A program made the translations under genes and the position numbers. The notes beneath the pieces were generated by a model that did not search any database, was not told where the DNA came from, and saw only the letters and a program-made list of their open reading frames with translations. This document shows, piece by piece, positions 62,301 to 64,000 of a stretch of 64,000 nucleotides of DNA (the first letter of the stretch is position 1; each line of letters begins with the position of its first letter). Origin of the DNA: Haliotis asinina (lineage: Eukaryota > Mollusca > Gastropoda > Lepetellida > Haliotidae); assembly GCF_037392515.1 (NCBI RefSeq), contig NC_090295.1:20600001-20664000 (forward strand), given 5' to 3'.

Positions 62301-63105
62301 GTCATATCAGCTGCTTAATGATGAAATCCATGTTATACCGACAATATCTTATTCTCATCTATCCCTGTAATCTTTTACTCAGTTTCTGCATTCTGATTTT
62401 GTCGGCTAGTAACTTTCAGACATAGATAGTGCGACATGGTAACAAAACTTGGAAACTGTTTCGCACACTGTACTTAGATAGATATTTTCAATTTGGATAA
62501 CTTATTTATCTGGTGACACACATGACGTCTATAGCACCTGAAGGTCATTGAATCAAACATCGAACATTCTCTGTTTTCTACAGACATACGTCATGGACAA
62601 TACTTCTCTTCAGCAAAGCTGTCGAAATTTCTTCAAAAACTGCCTCCCATCCTCCAAGACAAAATATGCCGCCATTGCAGACGACATTTCAGGGAATCCA
62701 TCATGGCCGCCAGTGAGCCCGTCAACGGTCAGTCTGGCCGTGATCTTCCAGAGACTGGACAGCGCTCACCACGTCCCGAATGACCTCAGCACTGCTCCGG
62801 GGAAAGAGGTTCTGGAAGATCTCATTGAAGAATCTGACATGGACACGCAGTCTAACTTATGTCTGGAAGGAGTGACCCGTGACTCACGGAGCATCACATC
62901 TCCTAGCGGGGTGACCCCTGGCCTTACCCAGAATGCAACATCAAACTTCCCTCAGGGGCAGATGTCGTCAGGGGATGATGATTACCACACGGGGCAGATG
63001 GAAGCTCCACTTCTGAATAATGACACTGCAAGTTCCAACCTCGGGATAGATAATCCGGTATTGACAACTGTTGATGAAAACGGCAAATTCACCACTACCT
63101 TCTGA
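26272..63105 (+). CDS. ATP13A3-like: P5B-type ATPase, ATP13A2/3-like polyamine transporter, 30 coding exons
   Basis: Polytopic P-type ATPase expected to export polyamines from late endosomes or lysosomes into the cytosol using ATP. The exons below join in phase to 1,272 residues, close to animal ATP13A3 (about 1,230). Order: N-terminal hydrophobic segment (about 38-62), M1-M2 (197-241), actuator domain with TGES (307-310), M3 (about 390-412), M4 with the P5B signature PPALPA (437-442), phosphorylation motif DKTGT with Asp480, nucleotide-binding KGAPE (623-627), VTGDN (717-721), hinge GDGAND (842-847), M5-M10 (about 890-1,095), then a cytosolic tail of about 170 residues. The start ATG has an in-frame TAG six bases upstream. 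Introns are crowded with SINEs and minisatellites. ATP13A2 versus A3 cannot be settled by eye. Confidence 0.95.
26985..27165 (+). repeat. SINE family B fragment, decayed
   Basis: CTTGAAGATCCGGTTTATAA head, GACTTAGTTGATGCC, TGATGCTCATGATG and a GCGACGTTAAACAAAC end. Confidence 0.5.
27200..27455. repeat. Minisatellite of GTTTCA/GTTTCT words in intron 1
   Basis: Alternating TTTCAGTTTCTG and TTTCAACAGTTTCTG units, six- and nine-base steps, for 250 bases. Frames are open on both strands only because of the repeat. Confidence 0.92.
27615..27742 (+). repeat. SINE family A copy, 5' truncated
   Basis: TCCGATTCCCCACATGG B-box region, ATACAATGTGTGAAGCCC, AATGCTGGAATATTTAAAAA, ACTCACTC end. Confidence 0.75.
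29385..29480. repeat. Dispersed repeat also found at 38,306
   Basis: AGGCTTACAAATGATTGT, then TATAAAGCTTTGCAACCT and TTACACTGAAAA match 38,306-38,400 in the same order. Family unknown. Confidence 0.5.
29933..30100 (+). CDS. ATP13A-like exon 2, N-terminal hydrophobic segment
   Basis: Acceptor ATTTTCAG, 56 codons in phase 0 at both ends, encoding [18 protein letters not shown] to TTVLLK. The hydrophobic run [19 protein letters not shown] is the P5-specific N-terminal segment. Its last 56 bases plus the GTAAGG donor are the seed of the minisatellite that follows, so which donor is used is uncertain. Confidence 0.85.
30045..32945 (+). repeat. Exon-derived minisatellite, 56-bp unit, about 50 copies
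   Basis: Each unit is the 3' end of exon 2 plus its splice donor: CCACTCCAGATGCTCACTGG, CAGCTGCTACAGCAGTGTT, then ACTGCAG or TTGAAG followed by GTAAAG/GTAAGG. Units are 55 or 56 bases long and differ by small substitutions (CAGCTG/CGGCTG, GTTACTGCAG/GTTATTGATG), with some higher-order patterns. The first unit overlaps the coding end of exon 2. The last units, near 32,880-32,935, return to the exon-like GGTGCTCACTGG form. Confidence 0.93.
33069..33109 (+). CDS. ATP13A-like exon 3
   Basis: TTTGTTTCAG acceptor, 41 bases encoding [13 protein letters not shown], ending in a split Gln codon, GTGAGT donor. Aligns with vertebrate DEFKMWFCAKI. Confidence 0.85.
33428..33575 (-). repeat. SINE family A copy
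   Basis: Antisense: GGTGAGTTTTACATTTTACG, CACATTGTATGTACCCATTT, then CGCTTTAACCACTAGAC for the A box. Confidence 0.7.
33604..33890 (+). repeat. SINE family B copy, full length
   Basis: Head GTAAAGATCCGGGGATA, core AACGGGATCGGGTGCTC, CCTGACTTGG, GCGCAGATCGATG, TCTGGTCCAGACCCGA, then GCGGCGTAAAACTAAACTC and a long ACTC/ATTC tail. Confidence 0.9.
33926..33989 (+). CDS. ATP13A-like exon 4
   Basis: Acceptor CTGCCAG. The first base completes the Gln codon, then [21 protein letters not shown], ending in phase 0 at GTGAGA. This is the variable loop before LIRYF. It is supported mainly by phase, since the sequence is poorly conserved. Confidence 0.75.
34003..34740 (+). mobile_element. Tc1/mariner transposon relic, 5' two-thirds
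   Basis: Starts near TATACACTCTTCAAAAATAAG, an end related to that at 52,599. Frame pieces read [32 protein letters not shown] and [12 protein letters not shown], the last being the first Asp of the DDE triad. Stops and frameshifts interrupt the frame. The later catalytic residues and the right end are missing. Confidence 0.8.
35355..35440 (+). CDS. ATP13A-like exon 5
   Basis: GCTTGCAG acceptor. Encodes [19 protein letters not shown] to FTRL, with a split Arg codon and GTGAGA donor. LIRYF...KYIW matches vertebrate IRYFTHHSVKYFW. Confidence 0.9.
35449..35570 (+). repeat. SINE family B 3' fragment
   Basis: Begins in the middle (GAACTGGCTGGAGTGTAC) and runs to AGTGCAGCGTAAAACTAAAC and an ACTC/ATTC tail. 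It lies directly after the exon 5 donor. Confidence 0.8.
35612..35955 (+). repeat. SINE family B copy with duplicated head
   Basis: The 5' head of about 80 bases (GTGAAGGTCCGGGGTAG to GCTTGTCGTATGAG) occurs twice in tandem before the rest of a full element with an ACTC tail. Confidence 0.9.
36040..36114 (+). CDS. ATP13A-like exon 6
   Basis: TTGTTGCAG acceptor. Encodes [20 protein letters not shown] to RK, with split Arg codons at both ends and GTATGC donor. Corresponds to the KGLDEGVSCT region of vertebrate proteins. Confidence 0.9.
36407..36577 (+). repeat. SINE family A copy
   Basis: GGTGTAGTCTAATGG A box, GGGTTCGATCCCCAAC B box, AAAAGCGGTGTCAAAC, tail ACTCACTCACTCAC. Confidence 0.85.
36620..36786 (-). 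repeat. SINE family A copy, inverted relative to its neighbour
   Basis: Antisense: GTTTTACGCCGCATTTAGC, AGGGAATCGAACCCTGATC, CTCGGCTACCCCACC. With 36,407-36,577 it forms an inverted pair that could fold in the intron transcript. Confidence 0.85.
36960..37029 (+). CDS. ATP13A-like exon 7
   Basis: AATTTTCAG acceptor. Encodes [14 protein letters not shown] to ILFKE, phase 0 end, GTAAGT donor. YGVN...ILFKE is the conserved element just before M1 in P5B ATPases. Confidence 0.93.
37091..37225 (+). repeat. SINE family A copy
   Basis: TGTAGCCTAGTAG A box and GGGTTCGATTCTC B box. The tail is lost. Confidence 0.75.
37293..37443 (+). repeat. SINE family A copy
   Basis: GGCTAGCACAGCGATTAAAG, CGGATTGAATTCCC, GGATATAGTTGGAATATC, ACTCACTCAC tail. 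Confidence 0.8.
37597..37703 (+). repeat. SINE family A remnant abutting exon 8
   Basis: ACGGTGGGATAACCCAG head, a deleted middle, AATGCGGCGTATAATC, then ACTCACTCACTC 13 bases before the exon 8 acceptor AG. Confidence 0.7.
37717..37851 (+). CDS. ATP13A-like exon 8 (M1 and M2)
   Basis: Acceptor CGACATAG, 45 codons in phase 0. [17 protein letters not shown] and [18 protein letters not shown] are the first two transport-domain helices. Ends QTRK before GTAAGC. Confidence 0.93.
37976..38299. repeat. (ACTAT)n pentanucleotide array in intron 8
   Basis: About 320 bases of CTATA/ACTAT units with regular 4-base slips (ATCTAT) about every 20-40 bases, which give a higher-order pattern. All frames lack long-range coding meaning. 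Confidence 0.95.
38306..38410. repeat. Dispersed repeat related to 29,385-29,480
   Basis: AGGCTTACGCATGATTGTT, TATAAAGCTTTGCAACCT, CTTACACGAAAAGCTTG. Family not recognised. Confidence 0.5.
38655..38932 (-). repeat. SINE family B copy, full length
   Basis: Antisense with reversed tail GAGTGAGTGAGTGAG, GAGTCTGGACCAGAC, CATCGATCTGCGCC, CCACCCGATCCCGTTAG, ending CCCCGGGATCTTCACGGG. One of the best preserved copies. Confidence 0.92.
39683..39860 (+). repeat. SINE family A copy abutting exon 9
   Basis: GGGTAGTCCAGTGG A box, GGGTTCGATTACCC B box, ACAGCGGCCTTAAAATTAA, tail ACTCACTATCTC leading to the exon 9 acceptor 31 bases on. Confidence 0.85.
39892..39958 (+). CDS. ATP13A-like exon 9
   Basis: Acceptor TGTTGTCACAG. 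Encodes [22 protein letters not shown] plus one base, GTCAGT donor. It is the start of the actuator domain (vertebrate MLHDMVATHSTVRVSVCR). Confidence 0.9.
40600..40765 (-). repeat. SINE family B remnant before exon 10
   Basis: Decayed antisense copy: ATCGACTCTGGACCAG, ACCCGATCACCCGTTC, GTAGGTTGCTGAGGACC, AATTCTAACCC. Confidence 0.65.
40791..40922 (+). CDS. ATP13A-like exon 10, actuator domain
   Basis: TGTGTTACAG acceptor. Encodes [18 protein letters not shown] to NESMLT plus the first base of Gly308, donor GTATGC. DLVPGD and CDAVLI...NESMLTG are classic P-type actuator motifs. Confidence 0.95.
41371..41403. repeat. (GAT)n(AT)n microsatellite in intron 10
   Basis: Six GAT units followed by a dozen TA units, preceded from 41,215 by short repeats of ACTTTATATATAAGTATAT. 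Confidence 0.85.
41610..41783 (+). CDS. ATP13A-like exon 11
   Basis: TGTGTGTAG acceptor. Completes TGES ([15 protein letters not shown]) and continues to [15 protein letters not shown]...AVVLRS, donor GTAAGA. The Glu of TGES needed for dephosphorylation is present. Confidence 0.95.
42146..42291 (+). CDS. ATP13A-like exon 12 (M3)
   Basis: TTTTCCAG acceptor. Encodes [17 protein letters not shown], then [18 protein letters not shown] and the M3 helix, ending VVLM in phase 0, GTGAGT donor. Confidence 0.95.
42447..42662 (+). repeat. SINE family B copy
   Basis: GTGAAGATCCGTGTTAG, CAGTATCGTGTGGTCATC, GTAGATCGATGCTCATGAC, TCCAGACTCGGTTTC, then an AACC-type tail. Confidence 0.85.
42860..43060 (+). 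CDS. ATP13A-like exon 13 (M4, PPALP, phosphorylation Asp)
   Basis: GTCGTAG acceptor, 67 codons in phase 0. [12 protein letters not shown] is the P5B M4 signature (P5A has PPELP). The exon ends CFDK, so DKTGT is split by intron 13 after the Lys. GTCAGT donor. Confidence 0.97.
43085..43250 (-). repeat. SINE family A copy
   Basis: Antisense: GGGGTATCGAACCCAGG B box, GATGAGCGAACGCTTTAAAC, CTTCGCCTACC. Confidence 0.75.
43504..43780 (+). repeat. SINE family B copy, full length
   Basis: GTGAAGATACGGGGTGG, GCGGCTATGCTTGTCG, GTGATCGGGTGGTC, GACTTGGTTGAC, TCTGGTCCAGACTCG, GCGGCGTAAAACCAAACTC, then CACTCACAC repeats. Confidence 0.92.
43976..44037 (+). CDS. ATP13A-like exon 14
   Basis: GTCTGCAG acceptor. 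Encodes [20 protein letters not shown] plus two bases of Val, donor GTAAGT. Completes [10 protein letters not shown]. Confidence 0.95.
44455..44600. repeat. Minisatellite, about 33-bp unit, in intron 14
   Basis: Four to five copies of ATCCTTCAACATCTTTGCAT followed by CACAGTCAGT or CACAAATCAGT. Confidence 0.9.
44841..44985 (+). CDS. ATP13A-like exon 15
   Basis: TTTCCTCAG acceptor. Encodes [41 protein letters not shown], phase 0 end, GTGAGT donor. CHSL and GDPLDLKMF are highly conserved in P5B proteins. Confidence 0.95.
46057..46161 (+). CDS. ATP13A-like exon 16
   Basis: TGTTTTAG acceptor, 35 codons, [17 protein letters not shown] to PGDDTQ, GTGAGA donor. Acidic, variable loop in the nucleotide-binding domain. 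Confidence 0.9.
46653..46809 (+). CDS. ATP13A-like exon 17, nucleotide-binding domain
   Basis: GTTAACTAG acceptor. Encodes [20 protein letters not shown] and [13 protein letters not shown], ending ET plus one base, GTACAG donor. The KGAPE nucleotide-binding Lys is present. Confidence 0.95.
47084..47159. mobile_element. 76-bp MITE with perfect inverted ends and 9-bp target duplication
   Basis: The 21-base inverted ends (47,084-47,104 and 47,139-47,159) are exact complements, beginning CAGCCTGGTTCC. AAATGTCGA stands directly on both sides (47,075-47,083 and 47,160-47,168). A 9-bp duplication suggests the Mutator superfamily. The 34-base core (GCGCTAACGCTAACGCGC) is itself partly palindromic. 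Confidence 0.85.
47297..47417 (+). CDS. ATP13A-like exon 18
   Basis: CTCCTGCAG acceptor. Encodes [20 protein letters not shown] to LQRIT, with split codons on both sides and GTACCC donor. [10 protein letters not shown] is the conserved strand of the nucleotide-binding domain. Confidence 0.93.
47468..47703 (+). repeat. SINE family B copy
   Basis: GTGAACATCCGGATAAG, CAACCCTTGCTTGTCGTAAG, GGATCGGGTGGTCACGC, TCCAGACTCGAC, end GTTAAACAACAAACAAAC. Confidence 0.88.
48266..48510 (-). repeat. SINE family B copy, tail missing
   Basis: Antisense: GCCGCACTCAGCAGTATCC, CGCGTCTGGACCAGAC, CCACCCGATCCCGTTAGTC, CCCCGGGATCTTCACGGG. Confidence 0.88.
48752..48870 (+). repeat. SINE family A copy, decayed
   Basis: GGGAAGATTAGTGATTAAAG, CCAGGTTGGATTCCCC, TTGAATATTGTTGATACGC. 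Confidence 0.6.
49697..49812 (+). repeat. SINE family A copy, decayed
   Basis: GTTTGGGTAGTCTTGTAG, CCGGATTTGATTGCCC, GGTACAATGTCTGAAGTCC, GGCGTGAAACGAAATCCACG. Confidence 0.65.
49916..50040 (+). CDS. ATP13A-like exon 19
   Basis: CTCTTTGCAG acceptor. Encodes [20 protein letters not shown] and [15 protein letters not shown] plus one base of Gly, donor GTAGGT. It covers the FLGLL...MVTGD strand of the phosphorylation domain. Its last 60 bases and donor are repeated downstream. Confidence 0.95.
50041..50370 (+). repeat. Exon-derived minisatellite, about 72-bp unit, 4-5 copies
   Basis: Units contain GAGGCCAAGATCAGGACAG, TCATGGTCACAG/TCACGGTCAGAG and GTAGGTGTAG, i.e. degenerate copies of the 3' end of exon 19 and its GTAGGT donor. 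Confidence 0.88.
50707..50870 (+). CDS. ATP13A-like exon 20
   Basis: TTTCTGCAG acceptor. Encodes [18 protein letters not shown], then [13 protein letters not shown] to KKFGKV. The end is uncertain: a phase 0 junction is needed for exon 21, which leaves GTCGTT after Lys (50,867) or GTTAAG after Val (50,870), both poor donors. The better GTAAAC at 50,875 would break the frame. Confidence 0.85.
51127..51178. repeat. (GTTT)n microsatellite
   Basis: Twelve or so perfect TTTG units in intron 20. Confidence 0.95.
51272..51373 (+). CDS. ATP13A-like exon 21
   Basis: CTGTCACAG acceptor, 34 codons in phase 0. [20 protein letters not shown] to FPDLMSK, GTAAGA donor. HFALTGKSW aligns with vertebrate HFAMNGKSF. 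Confidence 0.93.
51439..52239. mobile_element. Foldback element with long inverted arms and 7-bp target duplication
   Basis: Ends CACAGGCAAAC at the left and the exact complement GTTTGCCTGTG at the right. CTCCAAC lies directly outside both ends (51,432-51,438 and 52,240-52,246). The arms of roughly 300 bases pair imperfectly (for example GCGAGCGAAGCGAGC near 51,490 with GCTCGCTTCGCTCGC near 52,192) around a spacer of about 190 bases. No coding sequence. Superfamily not recognised. Confidence 0.85.
52599..53126. mobile_element. Non-autonomous Tc1/mariner-type element with TA target sites
   Basis: Inverted ends TACTCTTCAAAAAAGTAGGG and, inverted from the right, TACTCTTAAAAAAGGTACGG, flanked by TA. 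About 525 bases. No transposase frame was recognised. The ends resemble the start of the relic at 34,003. Confidence 0.8.
53207..53286 (+). CDS. ATP13A-like exon 22
   Basis: ACTATTTAG acceptor. Encodes [20 protein letters not shown] to LQAL, plus two bases of Asp, GTGAGT donor. VFARM.P.QK is the conserved P-domain motif. Confidence 0.95.
53330..53452 (+). repeat. SINE family A copy, 5' decayed
   Basis: TCGTCACTCCGAAGACACTA, CGATTCCCCACATGAATAC, GGCGGTGATATTGCTGGAAT. Confidence 0.7.
53571..53718 (+). repeat. SINE family A copy, well preserved
   Basis: A box GGGTAGCCTAGTGG and B box GGGTTCGATTCCCC are perfect matches to the pol III consensus, 43 bases apart. AGGTACAATGTGTGAAG, TTGCTAAAAGCGGTG. 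Confidence 0.92.
53961..54113 (+). CDS. ATP13A-like exon 23, hinge GDGAND
   Basis: TTTTACCAG acceptor. Encodes [43 protein letters not shown] with split codons at both ends, GTACTG donor. This is the Mg-binding hinge of the P domain. Confidence 0.97.
54140..54192 (+). repeat. SINE family B fragment next to exon 23
   Basis: GATCACTGGATAATCTGGTC and CAGACTCGATTATTTGTAGA only, beginning about 25 bases after the donor. Confidence 0.7.
54928..55024 (+). CDS. ATP13A-like exon 24 (M5)
   Basis: GATTTCAG acceptor. Encodes [18 protein letters not shown], then [20 protein letters not shown] donor, phase 0 end. GRAAL(V/I)TSF.(V/I)FKFM is diagnostic for P5B M5. Confidence 0.95.
55331..55467 (+). repeat. 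SINE family A copy
   Basis: GGTTGGACGAGTGGTTCAAG A-box region, GGGGTCGATTCTC B box, AAAAGCGGCGTAAAGCC end. Confidence 0.75.
56132..56204 (+). CDS. ATP13A-like exon 25 (M6)
   Basis: GTGTCCCTCAG acceptor. Encodes [20 protein letters not shown], then LSIT plus one base, GTAGGT donor. Confidence 0.9.
56205..57855 (+). other. ATP13A-like intron 25
   Basis: A 1.65-kb intron with no exon recognised. Near 57,260-57,450 there are three loose repeats of a block containing GTCACAACCCTC, TAGTAACTGTTACGGCAA and CATCACCGCCCTCA. Confidence 0.6.
57735..57842 (+). repeat. SINE family A remnant abutting exon 26
   Basis: GATTGAGGCCAAGTGGTTGA A box, deleted middle, AAATATTGCTAAATGTGGCG, then CACTCACTCATG leading into the exon 26 acceptor 13 bases on. 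Confidence 0.75.
57856..58006 (+). CDS. ATP13A-like exon 26 (M7)
   Basis: CTTGTTTCAG acceptor. Encodes [20 protein letters not shown], then the M7 helix and VMKQP plus two bases of Trp, GTAGGT donor. KELPPFSL...QP W matches vertebrate AQRPPSGL...KQQPW. Confidence 0.93.
58310..58540 (+). repeat. SINE family B copy, decayed
   Basis: CAGTAACCCATTCTTGTAAC, TAACGGGATCAG, GGGGCTCGCTGGC, GATTGATGTTAAG, ATATAACTGGAATATTGCTG, end GTTAAACAAG. Confidence 0.75.
58590..58997 (+). repeat. Minisatellite repeating the exon 27 acceptor region
   Basis: Short TGTTGAATGTCTGTCATGAG units at first, then three 80-base units ending CATCACTGTTGCAGGTGTCT (AG at 58,776-58,777, 58,856-58,857, 58,936-58,937). The real acceptor, CACTGTTTCAGGTTTGTG, is 60 bases after the last and is nearly the same word. 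Confidence 0.85.
58998..59143 (+). CDS. ATP13A-like exon 27 (M8)
   Basis: CACTGTTTCAG acceptor. Encodes [44 protein letters not shown]...FSN, plus one base, GTAAGT donor. YEN(S/T)(A/T)VFL.S.(F/Y)QY is conserved in P5B ATPases. Confidence 0.95.
59658..59746 (+). CDS. ATP13A-like exon 28 (M9)
   Basis: CGATTCCAG acceptor. Encodes [18 protein letters not shown], then [11 protein letters not shown], phase 0 end, GTAGGA donor. Confidence 0.9.
60600..60975. mobile_element. Dispersed repeat related to 24,235-24,420
   Basis: GACTGTGACAACGCATCGAC, CTATCGACGGACTGCAAC, and later TTGCAATGGTATTGCAGTA match the 24-kb copy in order, with a larger insert between. hAT-like by its end sequence only. Confidence 0.4.
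61198..61242. repeat. (GGTCAC)n hexanucleotide repeat
   Basis: Seven near-perfect CGGTCA units in intron 28. Confidence 0.9.
61471..61665 (-). repeat. SINE family B copy, head missing
   Basis: Antisense: GAGTGAGTGAGTTCAG, TTACGCCGCACTCAGC, GAGTCTGGACCAGAC, CATCGATCTGCACA, CACCCGATCCCGTTCG. Confidence 0.88.
61927..62010 (+). CDS. ATP13A-like exon 29 (M10)
   Basis: TGTGTTGTAG acceptor, 28 codons in phase 0, [18 protein letters not shown] then [16 protein letters not shown] donor. Corresponds to the last transmembrane helix. Confidence 0.9.
62584..63105 (+). CDS. ATP13A-like exon 30, C-terminal tail and stop
   Basis: TTTTCTACAG acceptor. Encodes [20 protein letters not shown], then about 150 residues with no recognised domain, rich in Ser, Asp and Thr, ending GKFTTTF and TGA. 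The tail is longer than the roughly 70-80 residues after M10 in vertebrate ATP13A3 and is predicted cytosolic and disordered. Confidence 0.92.
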   Translation, partial: TYVMDNTSLQQSCRNFFKNCLPSSKTKYAAIADDISGNPSWPPVSPSTVSLAVIFQRLDSAHHVPNDLSTAPGKEVLEDLIEESDMDTQSNLCLEGVTRDSRSITSPSGVTPGLTQNATSNFPQGQMSSGDDDYHTGQMEAPLLNNDTASSNLGIDNPVLTTVDENGKFTTTF

Positions 63106-63199
63106 TGCGACCTTGACCCCCTAACATTCGCTCACAAAGACGATAATCCTCCAAGTCAGACTGTATGGAGTGACACATTCATGTCACTATTTGCACATC

Positions 63200-63350
63200 G
63201 AGTGAGTGAGTTTAATTTCGCGCAGTTTTAAGCAGTATTCCAGCACTATCAGGACGCGGGACACCAGATGTGGGCTTCACGCACTGTGATGAATCAAACC
63301 TAGACCTTCAGCGTGACAAGTGACGTTTCAACCACTGGGATACCCCACCG
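63200..63350 (-). repeat. SINE family A copy in the 3' UTR
   Basis: Antisense: GAGTGAGTGAGTTTAATTTC, CAGCACTATCAGGACGCGGG, CAACCACTGGGATACCCCAC. Confidence 0.8.
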
Positions 63351-63532
63351 TCGGTTTTACACAGTGAACATTACCCAGATCATACAGGTGGTACTCAAGT
63401 TGTAGGAATCAAAGTCCCTCTCTGGAGTTCCTCATCTAGACTATATTCATTCAGTGTAAATGAATCCAACTTCGGACAGCTTCGTCTGTATTCTGAATGG
63501 CGATTGAATGACATCTCTGAGTTGTTGAGTCA

Positions 63533-63677
63533 TATTAGTTTCACTCCGCTTCTAGCAATATTCCAGCAATATCACAGCAGGGGACACATTCACACATTGT
63601 AACCATGTGGGGAATCAAACCCGCATCTTCTGCGTGATGAGCGGACGCGTTAACAACTTGGCTACCCCACCACCCCT
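63533..63677 (-). repeat. Second SINE family A copy in the 3' UTR
   Basis: Antisense: TAGCAATATTCCAGCAATAT, GGGGAATCAAACCCGCATC, GGCTACCCCACCACCCC. Confidence 0.85.
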
Positions 63678-63704
63678 CAGTGAGTTGAAATGTTATCGCA
63701 ATTC

Positions 63705-63710
63705 AATAAA
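63705..63710 (+). terminator. Candidate polyadenylation signal AATAAA
   Basis: First AATAAA after the ATPase stop codon, 600 bases downstream, just past the second SINE. Confidence 0.5.
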
Positions 63711-64000
63711 CACCAAGTAATCGGTCATTGTGATGCCAGTGTTCGCGTTTACGCCGAAAGCTGCGTTTTTCACGCAAAACCCACGCAAACAGTATATTGC
63801 GTGCGTGTTTTGGATGCACAAATTCTTATCTACTTAATTTTAAAATGTACTATAAAACAGCATCATATTTAAAAAAATTGAAATTATTCAGGATTAATTG
63901 TATTTAGAAATTCACTCGCAAAAGATTTGGACTACATATTAATAATTTTATTTCTGCACGTACCCGTACAAAACCTAACGCGAACACCGGTGCAATTGTG

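Larger units (their letters stand above)
63106..63710 (+). other. Probable 3' UTR of the ATP13A-like gene
   Basis: Follows the stop to the first AATAAA. Contains two antisense SINE A copies, so the transcript would carry SINE antisense sequence. Confidence 0.55.

Overview
The window looks like nuclear DNA of a gastropod mollusc. An abalone-like genome is my guess from the style of its repeats, not something proven here. The evidence is split genes with GT-AG introns, an animal-type AA15 lytic polysaccharide monooxygenase, cholinesterase-like carboxylesterases, a metazoan P5B ATPase, and dozens of short tRNA-related SINEs ending in ACTC repeats. I see no bacterial operons, rRNA or tRNA genes, CRISPR arrays or retrovirus-like elements.

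Left part (1-10,740): three carboxylesterase genes on the minus strand, each seen as one long 5' exon ending at a splice donor in the same phase. The second and third lie in a nearly identical tandem duplication with a period of about 3.04 kb. A third, internally deleted unit follows at about 10,010-10,738. The first 170 bases resemble the upstream region of these genes, so another copy probably lies just left of the window. No 3' exons were found for any copy.

Middle (10,740-26,260): a four-exon minus-strand gene (12,252-18,078) encodes a secreted AA15 LPMO with a long Ala/Asp-rich linker and a small Cys-rich C-terminal domain. Its second exon, with the neighbouring intron and a SINE, has been copied in inverted orientation to 19,262-19,747, upstream of the gene, where its splice donor is lost. 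The rest is intergenic repeat debris.

Right part (26,264-63,105): one large plus-strand gene with 30 coding exons and 1,272 predicted residues encodes a P5B-type ATPase of the ATP13A2/3 (lysosomal/endosomal polyamine transporter) group. All P-type signatures are present and exon phases agree throughout. Only one splice donor (exon 20) is weak.

The most unusual signal is in this gene. Two exon/donor junctions (exons 2 and 19) and one acceptor region (exon 27) have been amplified into minisatellites that carry repeated splice-site-like sequences. The largest is about 50 copies of a 56-bp unit after exon 2. In addition, SINE tails rich in ACTC lie directly before the acceptors of exons 8, 9 and 26. 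Other notable elements are a 76-bp MITE with perfect inverted ends and a 9-bp target duplication, a foldback element of about 0.8 kb with a 7-bp target duplication, and three Tc1/mariner relics.
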